Source: Mya arenaria (lineage: Eukaryota; Mollusca; Bivalvia; Myida; Myidae). From it: a DNA stretch of 64,000 nt. Below the pieces are notes generated by a model. That model had not been told where the DNA came from, searched no databases, and worked only from the letters and a program-made list of their open reading frames with translations. How positions within the stretch are numbered: the stretch's first letter is position 1; each line of letters starts with the position of its first letter. The stretch is taken from positions 55,097,589-55,161,588 of the forward strand of contig NC_069124.1 in the NCBI RefSeq assembly GCF_026914265.1, read 5' to 3'. Position numbers and translations under genes: made by a program. Of this stretch, positions 38,255-49,381 are shown in pieces.

Positions 38255-38955
38255 TAAATTACATTATTACGTTAACATACTCATACCAACACTGAACTTT
38301 GTGGATGAAAGAAGAATAAAGGATTGAGATTTTTAAGGGAAACACTATTTAAATGAAATACTCTGCACTATTTAAAGAATTATATTGGCTCTACAGATCG
38401 CACCGTACTACACTGTGTACGGCGAACAAATAGTACACTAGCACGGGAAGTAGCAGATGGCCAATGTGGTAAAGGATTGTGGAAAAAATTTTAATGAAAG
38501 GCGATTTAAATAGATTTATGTATAAGTGTAAGTAATTATGTTTTCCTTACTTATTACTTTTATTCGATTCGAATGCTAGTAGTAGTAGTTACTTGTACCG
38601 TTGCTTGTTTTACACAAATTACTGATAGGGTTTAGTCAAAACGTCCACGTCTAGTATTGATCGATATGTTGATCAAGATCAATACAAATTCCAGAGTTAT
38701 AGCCCTTGAATTTTGATTGTTTCAATGTATTTTAGTGTTATTTGTTTTAAAACTTATTGACTTCTAGTTGATTTTGGCTCTGATAAGCCTTATACGTACT
38801 TTTACTCTTGCTAACAAGTAAAATTTTTCATAATTGACGTATGAACTGTACAGTACTCGTTCAGGAGCAGTATTTTTCTTGGCAAATGTGTTATATAAAA
38901 TATGTGTTTTCTTTGCATCAAATGTTCAAGAAACATCTGAAGCATTTACCTTATT
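38255..38955. other. Intergenic between copy B and the SINE-like repeat
   Basis: No coding pattern. A GC-richer patch at 38390-38470 could be promoter or 5' UTR of either flanking gene, but nothing in the sequence decides this. Confidence 0.3.
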
Positions 38956-39420
38956 TTTAAAGTAAGTCGCTCATGGTTTGTAAATTGCACTTTTTTTTTA
39001 ATTACGAAATAAAGTGTGGCAAATTATAAGGAGTGTTTAAAACAAAAATACCAAAAGCTGGAACCCTTCAGCAAATGCTGATATTTGCTCAAATATGGTC
39101 TTTGAAGACCACAATCTGCATAAGCATTAATAACACGATTGAAAATTAATTACAGCTGTGGTGTTGCGTGATCGGCTGATTGATATTTATAATCACATGA
39201 TGTTATTAATATATCGTTAACAGGTCAACATATCCACCACTTTTGGTGGCCATGTGGACTAGCCAGCTGTTTTATACTTTTTTTCTTGACTTTACCAGTG
39301 TGAGTTCGAAACCCACTTAAACCAAAATACTTTTTTATGCTATAACTGTATTTGTTTCTGCAATTTGGATTTCATACAGTAAAATAATGAGAAAATAAGT
39401 GTTGTCAGATGCATTACCTC
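38956..39420 (+). repeat. tRNA-like-bearing repeat, copy 1
   Basis: About 465 bp that recurs in inverted orientation at 63083-63549. The middle holds a tRNA-like unit (39238-39315): GGTGGCCATGTGGACTAGCC (A-box region) and GAGTTCGAAACCCAC (B box and T arm). It is probably a SINE or SINE-containing repeat. Ends were set from where the two copies stop matching. Confidence 0.7.
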
Positions 39421-39922
39421 TTAATGGTCATGTGAATATCATGTCACAATCTCCAGTATCGGCATTTCATAAATTTGCTTGTAAGACATAACTCCTGATA
39501 TTCATACAAAACTTTTTAAACATGTTGCCATAGACTAAACCCACATGTATATTGTATAGCAATGCTGTTCATTTATTGAGCTATGCCTCTCATTTGACTG
39601 AGAAAAAAACATAAAAGCATTGGCAGTCGCTTATTTCAGTGTTTTTCATTGCTGATTTCATTGTCCGAGCCTTTCAACTCACACCATCTAATTAGCTTTG
39701 ATGCATTATTGTTTTTTTTCATGTTCACCTTGGTGACCGGAGGAATGGATTGTATTAACATTAACCAAAATGCTTTAAATCACCCAGCATACACTTTCAG
39801 AGCACTCACACGATTCTGTGAATGGGAATTGCAAAAAGAATACTTGAATATTGTCTTTTTTTTAAAATATAAGACTTTATATGAAGTCATCATCAAAATT
39901 ATTTTTAGCTCACCTGAGCACA

Positions 39923-40396
39923 AACCTAAAGGAAAATGTCAACAATTGGTTATAATCATCTTCTTCTCCTAAACCGCTTGGACAATTTTGATGAAACTTC
40001 ATAGGAATGATCCTTGGGTGGTGCTTTTTTCAAAATTGTTCAAAGAAATTAATTCCATGCAGAACTCTGGTTGCTGTGGAAACCTAAAGGAAAATGTCTA
40101 CAATTGGTTATAATCATCTTCTCCTAAACCGCTTGGACAATTTTGATGAAACTTCATAGGAATGAACCTTGGTTGGTGCTTTTTCAAAATCATACAAAGA
40201 AATTAATTCCATGCAGAACTCTGGTTGCCATGGCAACCTAAAGGAAAATGTCAACAATTGGTTATAATCATCTTCTTCTCCTAAACCGCTTGGACAATTT
40301 TGATGAAACTTCATAGGAATGATCCTTGGTTGGTGCTTTTTTCAAAATTGTTCAAAGAAATTAATTCCATGCTGAACTCTGGTTGCCATGGCAACC
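39923..40396 (+). repeat. ~157-bp tandem repeats with X-box palindromes
   Basis: Units start at AACCTAAAGGAAAATGTC, positions 39923, 40081 and 40235, with a partial one at 40393. Each junction carries an RFX X-box-like palindrome: GGTTGCTGTGGAAACC (40069-40084), then GGTTGCCATGGCAACC twice (40223-40238 and 40381-40396). Confidence 0.9.
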
Positions 40397-41067
40397 TGAA
40401 GGAAAAATTACAAAACTTTTTTGGCAAATACTATGAAGCCTAGTGCTTAAATCTTTGGTGTGTAACATTGTCTATTGGTTATCTTCCATGTTTATTCAAA
40501 TAATGCCGCTGGAGAAAAATTGGCCTCACCCCGTGGGTTACAAGTTCATTATAAACCCATTTTGTTAAAATCGGATAGTTATGTAAAGTTTACCCGTGAA
40601 GAAAGGGCAGCAAGTCTTGCTATATGGTCTCTCTTTTTGTTGGAGATTCCACTACTTTCTATTTTTAGTAAAAATGGAATAGATTTTAAATTTTATTAAG
40701 TCTTCAACTAAGGTTATTATTGTTCTTTTTTCATCTATTCAAATAATTATTATACACTTTATTCTTTAGAAGAAATTTAATTTTTACTTAATGATAAATC
40801 TAATAATCAGACTTTTCCATTGAACTTCATGTAGATTATTGTAAAATTCATGTAGATTATTCTAAGCTAAAATCTTCTGTGTGGATAGTGAATAAGCCTT
40901 ATATCAAGAAACATAGGGAAATTGATGTTGTCTTAGATGGATGCAGTGATAAATATTAGTTGAAGGTGCTGAATGTGTTCTGATATCTGATTTTTAGAGC
41001 TTAAGGAAGTTTATTGATTTTATTGGATGTTGCACTGTTTGTTGTTTGTGTATCTATACTAAATGTT

Positions 41068-41490
41068 TTTTTAGTGTGCAAGCAATTTAACATAGTTTTT
41101 TCAGTGTGCAGGCAATTTAACGAAGTCCTGTCAGGTTGCAGGCAATTGAACAAAGTCCTGTCAGTGTGCAGGTAACTGAAAAAAGTCCTGTCAGTGTGCA
41201 GGCAACTGAAAAAAGTCCTGTCAGTGTGCAGGTATCTGTACCAAGTGCTGTCAGTGTGCAGTCAGTTAACAAGTCCTGTCATTGTGCAGGCAACTGAACA
41301 AAGTCCTGTCAATGTGCAGGTATAAGAATAACATTCTGTCAGTGTGCAGTCAATCATCAAGTCCTGTCAGTGTGCAGGCAACTGAACAAAATCCTGTCAG
41401 TGTGCAGTCAATCATCAAGTCCTGTCAGTGTGCAGGAAACTGTGACAAGTCTTGTCAGTGTGCAGGCAACTGTGACAAGTCCTATTCAGG
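41068..41490 (+). repeat. ~31-bp tandem array
   Basis: Repeats of GTCCTGTCAGTGTGCAGGCA plus an AACTGAACAAA-like segment, about 13 copies with small length changes. An open frame at 41282-41554 (CQCAGNCDKS repeats) is a by-product of the array, not a gene. Confidence 0.93.
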
Positions 41491-41656
41491 CAACATGTTT
41501 GACCAGTATGTTTTTCAATATTTTTTGAGAACAAATATCAAGCTATATGGATAACAAAGGTTAAACTCTTTTACTCAGGTGAGCGATTTAGGGCCATCAT
41601 GGCACTCTTGTTTGAAAATTTGTTCATGGATGTATCTTGAAGCATGGGTTACAATA

Positions 41657-42409
41657 CAGTCGAAACTCGATGGCACGATATTCTAGGGACCGGCCAAAAT
41701 ATTCCGAGCCTCGAGAATATCGAGCCAAGCGGGATTGCTTACAGAATGTTTTTTTTATTCGTTACAAAAAGTCCTGTTTACCTCGTTTGTTATTGGCTAC
41801 ACTATCTCCGCAAGAGAAGAGAAGAGTATTTATTGGACATAGTTACGCATTGTAAAGTTTGTAACATGACTTATTCGATACATGGAAAATATCATTTTTT
41901 TTTTTTTATTTATTATAAAAATACATTGATGCGAAAACAACAAACAAGCAATTTTAAACAGTGGGTAACACAAACATAGCTTATAAGTTATATCAAAATG
42001 CATAGAAATTTATGGATGGATAACAATTAGAGACAGAACTTAAAGTGATGACATGTTTATTTAAACTGTTTAACCTTTTAAATTTGATAATAATTATAAT
42101 ACAAGTCAAGCAATTTTATCGATTAGCGCCTAATGTGCTAAATGAAGCCAATCAAACAAATCAATGTGTTAGATTCCTAACTGAACCTGCGAAAATGACA
42201 TCGACCTAAGCAAACAAAACAAAGAGTGAAATTCTTACTTGGGACCGCGAAAATGACTTCGAGCGTGGAGAAATATCGACCCTCAAGATACCAAGCCATC
42301 CGATCGAATTTTATATGAACAAAGAGTAAGAAAAAATTGGTCCTTTTTATCTGGTTCGAGCCAACGAGGATATCGAGCCATAAGATACCGAGCCAACAAG
42401 TTTCGACTG
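41657..42409. mobile_element. 753-bp TA-flanked MITE, pogo/Tigger-like ends
   Basis: The left end is CAGTCGAAACTCGATGGC; the right end read inward is CAGTCGAAACTTGTTGGC. TA flanks both sides (41655-41656, 42410-42411). Subterminal ATATCGAGCC words recur inverted (41715-41735; 42370-42395). No transposase ORF. The open frames at 41637-41979 are chance frames. Its ends resemble those of the 15872-17099 element in style but differ in sequence. Confidence 0.85.
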
Positions 42410-42657
42410 TACTTCACAAAATGCTTGATATGTCTTTGAGAATTGTTGTAATGATAAAATCTTTCTATATGTTAAATTTCATCAGTTAATCCAAATTCCC
42501 TTGAGAATGTGTGTAATGATAAAAGAAGTGCTCTATATTTCAGATTTTAACAATAAAAGGAGCAGAACGTTGATTGAAATCAGCCTACATAATGTACATC
42601 TAAATATTGTGATAAACTTTATGTTGTTATTTATTTGTTTTCTTGTTGTCTTTTCAG

Positions 42658-45600
42658 ATGAAGTTTTACCTCCACTGCAATGAGCCTGAAGTAACTACAG
42701 TTTTTAACTGGGATCTAGAAGATCTTACTGTGCAAAATGCAGTTGATAACTTCCAGACAAAACTGAATGAAACCACCCCGGAATTGAAAGTTACAGTTGT
42801 TAGAGACTGCCATGGTAAAAATGTATCTTTCACGAAGAAGTTATCAGATGCTGTTAGTAAAACCAAAAATGATCTGTTTGTTATTGTTTCAAAGACAGCA
42901 GATATTGGAGATGATGGTCATGAAATTGAAAGATGTCATATAGTTGAGAAGCAGGGATCTAGCACATGCAAGTCTTTACACCAGACAAATGGTGAAAGTA
43001 ATGATCTCAAAACTAAAGATAAAAACATTATAGAACAATCATCAACTCAACAGAAACTAAATGCGGCCGTGATCCACATGGGAAATGAAAGGTATAGAAA
43101 AGCAATAGAAATATATGTTGAAATCTTAAAGCAAGAAGGTGCAAATAGGTCAGCGCATGAAGGATTGATTGATGCATATTTAAGAGCAGACAGATACAAA
43201 GAGGCTAATGTTGCACTTAAGAAAGCTTTTAAAGTGTATCCGAATGACTTGGTTTTTCTAAGATTAGCAGGGGAAGCATATATTGGATGTAAGGATGGTG
43301 AAGCTGCAGTAGAAATGTTGATGAAATGTGCAAAACTAGCTAGAAATGAGGGAGGAATGGGCAAAGGAAGCAAGCAGGACCTTCAGGTTCTTATGGCAAA
43401 GGCATACCTCATTAAAGATGAAAAAGACATGGCGATAACCATTCTGCAGGGTGTTCTGCGTGAAAATATGGGGCATGATGATGCACTTACAGAGTATGCT
43501 AGTCTTCTTTTTCCTATTGGTACTGGTCAGGCAGAGGAAGCTGTGTCTGTCATTCTAGGGGTTCTAGCTAGAAAACCGAATGACAAAAGAGCAAGGGAAG
43601 TATTTGCTAAAATGATGAGTGAAAAATCTGGAATGAAAGTTCTAAGGCAAGTAGCATCTGGTGTATTTCTTGACTCAGCGGCTTTGGTCTTCCTGGGTTC
43701 TTGTTTGAGAGATCATAGTGTTCTTAAAGAAAGTCTTGAACTATTTGAAGAAGCTCTTAAAGTTGATCCTAAGAATCCCAGTATTGCACTAATATATATT
43801 CATACATTAGAACTCGTCAACACACCATCGAAGATCTTTGAGGTTGTTACAGCATTTTTAAACGGGTATGGATCAAAATGTTTGGGAAATGTACCATGCT
43901 CCCTTTTTCATCGTTACTTCACTTCTGTTGTATCACTTATTGGTAATGAAACACTGCAGGACATTGACACTCTGGAACATTTATTTGTTGACAGTTTTGA
44001 CATTTCTGATGACAAACAATATGAACATGTATACAGTGAGGATGAAAGATATTTCTTAGCCATACTTTTCACAACTGTGAAGGTTATGTATGTTTTGGGA
44101 AACTTGGATCTATTGAAGCCACTGTTGAATGTGCTAGAGCCTCTGTATTTGGGTAGAGAACTGCACAAGACCAACATCAGAAATGAGGCAGCTTATTTCA
44201 ACTGCATCAATGAGGGAATGAAGTTGTTTCCATTCATTCCTGCTGTAAAGAAAGTTCCAGAGGAAGAATATGTCTACCTGTTAGGGGACAGTCATTGCAT
44301 TCCAGCAGCATGGAGACAGATTCAAATTCAGGTATTAAAAGAAAAATTCAAATTCAGATATTAAATCCTTTGCAGAATTCTGTCCGTTTAATGAGCTGGG
44401 CTACAATTAGCCGACTTTGATTAGTTTTGTTGTAATGGATGCATATAAATTTATTATACCTTACAATATATGGCACAAACAACGTAGCAGGGCCTGATTT
44501 TAAGGACTTGTCTTCATTAAGTGACAATCAGAATCACAAGTGGAGATTATGTCCATTCAACCAGTACAAAAACTTCGTAATCGTTAAACAATTCCACATA
44601 ATAAATTCAAATAATTCTACAATGTCAATGTTTAAGCAAAACTCAGTTTTATTTGTAATTCCACTAGAATCATCATAGCAGCGTACATTTATAGACAGTG
44701 CTAGTGTGCTGTAGTGTGCTTTAATTTACATTTCCAGGACAGATCCACGATGATAAAACCTGCCTTGTCCACTGGAACAAAGATTTGGCATCTACGACAA
44801 GAGAGTACCTTTTACCCTAAAGCCAACTTCATCTCTGCTGTTGATAACATTCCATATGACTCAACTGTGATAGTTTGTTTTGGAGAAATAGACTGCAGAG
44901 AAGCATTATTGAAGTGCTGGGAGAAAGCAAGGTATGTTTTTTTTTCTGGCATAGAATTTGCTTTGACTACATATACCATAACACGTTGGGTCACTTTTAG
45001 GTAAATTTTGTAACCATGAAATATTTAATGTCTTTCTCTTAATAGATAAACTAAGTCATTAATCCTTTCATTAACATAGCTCAAACGTTTTTTAATAATC
45101 TGAGATTTTTCTGACACCCATCAAAGGTATTTGAAATATTAATACTAATGTATTAATCCATGAACGATCACAGAAAACATTGTAAATGACATTATATTCC
45201 ACTTTGTCTAATGAATAAAACTACTACAACACCAGGCTTCCTTGAAAAAGAAGTATTGTACACTGGTAAATATTTGATCTACCAGACAATGATTGCTTTA
45301 TTCAAACATTTTAACTTTGCTTTTTTATTTATTTTTCAAGGTATGACCGGATTGAAGATGGCATGGACACAATTATAACGATATATGTGCGTGTCCTCAA
45401 GGAACTTCAGGCCAAAAGAGGTTGGAAAATATTAGTCCATCCAGTGATGCCTGTACTGGACGTCACTCGTCCAATTGTGATGCAGTTTAACAGGATCTTG
45501 GCTACCAGGCTGCTTGCTGAACCTGCTCTGTACTGGTTGAACTTCGTAAATGAACTGCTCACTGAAGATGGACAAGCGTTAAAACCAGAGTTTACATTTG

Positions 45601-45671
45601 ACGGAACACATGCAAATCCAAGTTACGTTCAATTGTTAGCTGAGTCTTTAAGCCAGGTCATTGACAATTGA
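42658..45671 (+). CDS. TPR protein with C-terminal SGNH hydrolase domain
   Basis: Three coding exons (42658-44331, 44738-44931, 45341-45671) join in phase to give 732 residues. An acceptor (TTTTCAG) lies directly before the ATG, so at least one 5' UTR exon lies upstream. Residues 1-80 form a small alpha/beta region that could be ubiquitin-like. Residues about 130-400 hold tetratricopeptide-like helix pairs (for example NERYRKAIEIYVEILKQ, DRYKEANVALKKAFKVYPND, LKESLELFEEALKVDPKNPS). The C-terminal third has SGNH blocks: LGDSH (Ser545), GEIDCR (607-612, in place of the usual GxND) and DGTHAN (Asp710, His713). The family hydrolyses ester or acyl bonds; substrate unknown. TPRs suggest a scaffolded or sugar-protein-related role. 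No signal peptide is seen. I know no gene symbol for it. Confidence 0.88.
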
Positions 45672-46739
45672 GTTTTTTAATCAACATGTCCACAATACTG
45701 AAAGATCATTATCCTCATAGTATAATGCTATAAAGATTTTTCATGCAACATATCAATAAAACTTTTTCCTTTATTGTTAGTACTATGCCTCTTTTTACCA
45801 AGCAAGTTGAAAATGGAATTATTCAGCAGATTCATGTATATTTTTGCATTTACATGAACATGTATTTCAAATTCAGTGGTTCACTGTTAAATAATCTAGT
45901 TCCATTGTTTGGAATGTTCTATTTATTCTATATTCTTTTAGAACTTGAGAGAAAGTTTTTGATGATTTTGTGGTATTTTATGGAACATTCTTATTTGGTA
46001 CATGGGCAAACTTCTCTGATCTTGGGTCTTTGGATAAAATTAAAGTTTCAATAAAAGTTTCACCAGTGCTAAACTTTTGGATTTTATTTGTCTCAGGATT
46101 ACATTTCAACTGTTGTGGAAATTGTTCTGAGTGTTGTGCCCATATAGTTTCAGTATTTCATGTAGATTTAATTCTGTGGACATTAAATTACTAGTTCACT
46201 GAAGATATTTTTGGACATTTTAGCCAATAGGTAATATTTAAATATTAGCATTACTTAGTTGAAATTTGTTTTGTAAAACTGTTTATTAGTGAATATATTG
46301 TGTTGTTGTTTAGTTTGTTACTCCAGGTTTCTTTTTTCTTTGATGAGTTTGGTGGTTGTAACAGCTAGAATGCATGTATACATTCTAGTATTTTTTCTGC
46401 TGTTATTTCAAATTTTAAGTTCTAAAGCTTTGTGCAGAATGGAACTTGATTTGAATCCCTTTCAGAAATATCTGACTGTATGTTTCACTTTAAAAAATAA
46501 CATTCACCAGTGTGAATTGTTTTTATAACTCTTATAATTCAATAACAGACCATTGTTATAATAATAATTGTTAAAACATACACTCAAATAAATTTTTATC
46601 GACCTCTGGAGATATAAACATGTGTATATTTTGGCAATTCAATTCTTAACATGAATTATACTTAATGAACCTGCATGTTTTGCTCTTTTTCTGGTGATTT
46701 CTTTCTTAGACAGGTATGGTATTGGTATATTTTTGTTGC
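45672..46739 (+). other. Probable 3' UTR and intergenic region
   Basis: AATAAA-type signals occur near 45758, 46051 and 46588, so the 3' UTR of the TPR-SGNH gene may end at one of these. No coding pattern. Confidence 0.4.
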
Positions 46740-47540
46740 TATGCCCCCAAAGGGCAGCATATAGTTATCAAACTGTCTGTCCATTCCCTTTGTTTTTGAT
46801 CAAATTATTCAAAAATGCTTAGCCACAGGAACCTCAAACTTGGTAGGCAGGTTGGTAATGACTAGCATATGAACCCTTTTGATTTTGAGGTCAAAGGTCA
46901 AGGCTGAGTTTTTGAATGGAATCTGTTTTTATATTTAAGTAATAGCGATATTCAATATACATACCCAAACTGCAATCCCAAGTTTCTTCTCCACAAAAGC
47001 TTGCCACATACCAAATTTCATTTCTGAACATCACTCCTAACTAAAAGTATCAAGCGTTTTTTTTTTATGTGTTCATGACAGTGACCTTGATAATGACTTC
47101 ATATGCACAAATGCATTCCGAGTATATATCTCCATGTGAGCTAGCTTATACCAATTTCATTCATACATGTCACTAATAACTTAAGTTCTTGAAAGGAATC
47201 ATTTTATACTTTTAGTAACGGTGACCTAGACATTACATGCATGTTAGTATCCATGTAATTTTCAATAACTTAATGTCAGTCCAAACTTCACATGTAATGT
47301 TATTGAGTGGAAACCATTTCATTTTTTTTTAGTACTAGTGACCTTGACTCGGCATACCCCAAATGCAATACTAAGTGAGGTATGTCACCACAATTTATTG
47401 AGTGGAAACCATTTTTCTTATTTTAGTAACCTTGGCCTAGAACCACCATACCATTAGACATGAAGTTCCATCACGTCATTCCAAACTTAGGATATCGAGT
47501 GGAAAAACAACAGTTTGAAGCCTGCCTGGATAACCAAAAC
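46740..47540. repeat. Repeat with nuclear-receptor DR1 site
   Basis: It starts with TATGCCCCCAAAGGGCAGCA, resembling the GGGGGCATA ends near 30.8 and 31.6 kb in inverted sense. It carries a perfect DR1 word, AGGTCAAAGGTCA (46888-46900), and diverged, roughly 120-bp internal repeats built on AGTGACCTTGA-like and GAGTGGAAACCATTT words. Confidence 0.5.
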
Positions 47541-48054
47541 CTCGTTCTTAAAACTTGTCTTTCATTAAAAACCAGGTTAATAAAAACATGTAAATAACCA
47601 TCATAGTTAAATTGCAAAGCAGTTATTACCGTACACAGAACTTGCAATCACTTTTTGACATATCTGAGACCTTTGTAAGGTTGTGTTGTTTCCTGAACCT
47701 TGGACAATGAATGTTGTTTTTATGATTTGCTAATCTATCCCAGTTCCAAAAAGATGAAGAGTTCTGTCAGGAACAAAACAGGAACATTACATTTTATTTG
47801 TTGATGTAGTTAGAATGTCTAATTTTATTATTTAGTTAAATGTGATATATATTACACTTAATTGCCAATAATTGTGTTAACTGTTTTTAATGTCTTATCA
47901 TATACCAAAATAAATATGCATTTAGTCAATTGTTGTTTGACACTTAATAGTGGTATTTTTAAGATATCATCAAGAAATGGGAATAATTTTTGGATTTGTT
48001 ATAACATTTGTCGCTTAAGAAGCTGATAGTTATAACAAAATATACCCGTTTGGG

Positions 48055-48440
48055 ACACAAGTTTGGTGATGATTGGTGTTTAGACGAAGAGACAATGACA
48101 ATTTTGTTAATTCAAGGTCCATAACTTCAGAGTGACAAAGCCTTTATAATTAATCATTGAAGTTGTTGGGAGATGATTTGTCCATTCCCGGTGTTACATG
48201 ATAGCTGGTATATATAAACAATGACCAAGATAGGTGATGATTGGTGTACATTTGCCAAAGTTGGAGAGTGGATACTGGGAATTACTTACATTTTTGTCAA
48301 TTGAAAGGTCGTAACTCTGGAGAGATAGGGTCTTCACGGCTGGATCTTGTACTACCAGTACATGTTGTTTAAGATATTTTGTCCATTACCATTGACCAAG
48401 TTTGATAGCAGGTTATTGCCTGTCATATAATGTCAACAGC
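48055..48440. repeat. Two to three degenerate ~180-bp repeats
   Basis: AAGTTTGGTGATGATTGGTG (near 48059) and AAGATAGGTGATGATTGGTG (near 48228) start two related units. Each is followed by a CATAACTTC/CGTAACTCT word, with a partial third. Confidence 0.55.
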
Positions 48441-49381
48441 ATTCTCATTTTCTTCCGATGTCAATAAACTTGGTCAGAATGTGTGTATTTCTGAAATCTA
48501 GGTAATGTTGAATTTTTTCCATGTCCTACAATGCCTTTTGGAATTGAAAAAATATTATATGTGCCAAAATAAATTTAAGACAAATATCAAATAGTTGCAA
48601 GTATATATTTCAAATATCACATAAAAGCAAGTATACTTCAAATATCACATAATCATAAGACTATTAAGTATATATCGGAATAGATCTTACTAAGTTCTGT
48701 CATATATGTTGACAACCGAAGCATACATATGAATAAAAAAAACATTACTGCGTATAAGTTTATATACCTAACATCATAGTAACATGAAATGATAGTATAT
48801 GAACATGAATACATTGTTCAGTGATGACCAAATTGAAATAAATATATGCATTTCTAGCATATACATTTATGCATTAAGCTCACACCATCCTTTCATATGT
48901 TCAATCTACAAAATATTTTGATACCAAATTTAAAAGATGTTCCTTTTTTGCTCTTATATGAAGCTGTTTCCGCATAAATCCTACTTTTGGTTTAATAAGA
49001 TTACTTTATTGACTGATCTCTGTTAGTATTACTTTGATCTCTATAAGCATGACTTTATCAATTTATTTCAACACATTACTTTCTAGTCCAACATACATGA
49101 GTATCTATAAATATAATACAACCATGAAAAGCAACTATTATGGCAATATCATTCAACAAACCAATACCATCTCCATCTAGCTGCCTACATGTAAATCACA
49201 ATGGCCATGTTTAAACATATTGGCAGAATCATCATCAAACTATTAAAAACTCCAACAGAGTGGTTGACAATGAAGTTATATTGATTTGAATCTGCACAAT
49301 GACGTATGTATATGCTTGTCACTCCAGAGGTCAACATTGTTTGCGTATCACAGACTATACGGTGCCCTCAACAGTCTTCGT

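Larger units (their letters stand above)
39908..41600 (+). mobile_element. Pearl/HINE-like element with tandem core
   Basis: It begins at TAGCTCACCTGAGCA and ends after ACTCAGGTGAGCGATTTAGG, so the ends form a short inverted pair (CTCACCTGAG/CTCAGGTGAG). It holds two tandem arrays: about 157 bp x 3, then about 31 bp x 13. No transposase is seen. The CTCACCTGAG end and tandem core are those of a repeat class common in bivalve genomes; the helentron-associated label is inference. Confidence 0.6.

Noticed and set aside
41282-41979. Cys/Gln-rich and other open frames
   Set aside because: They are translations of the 31-bp array and of the MITE termini.
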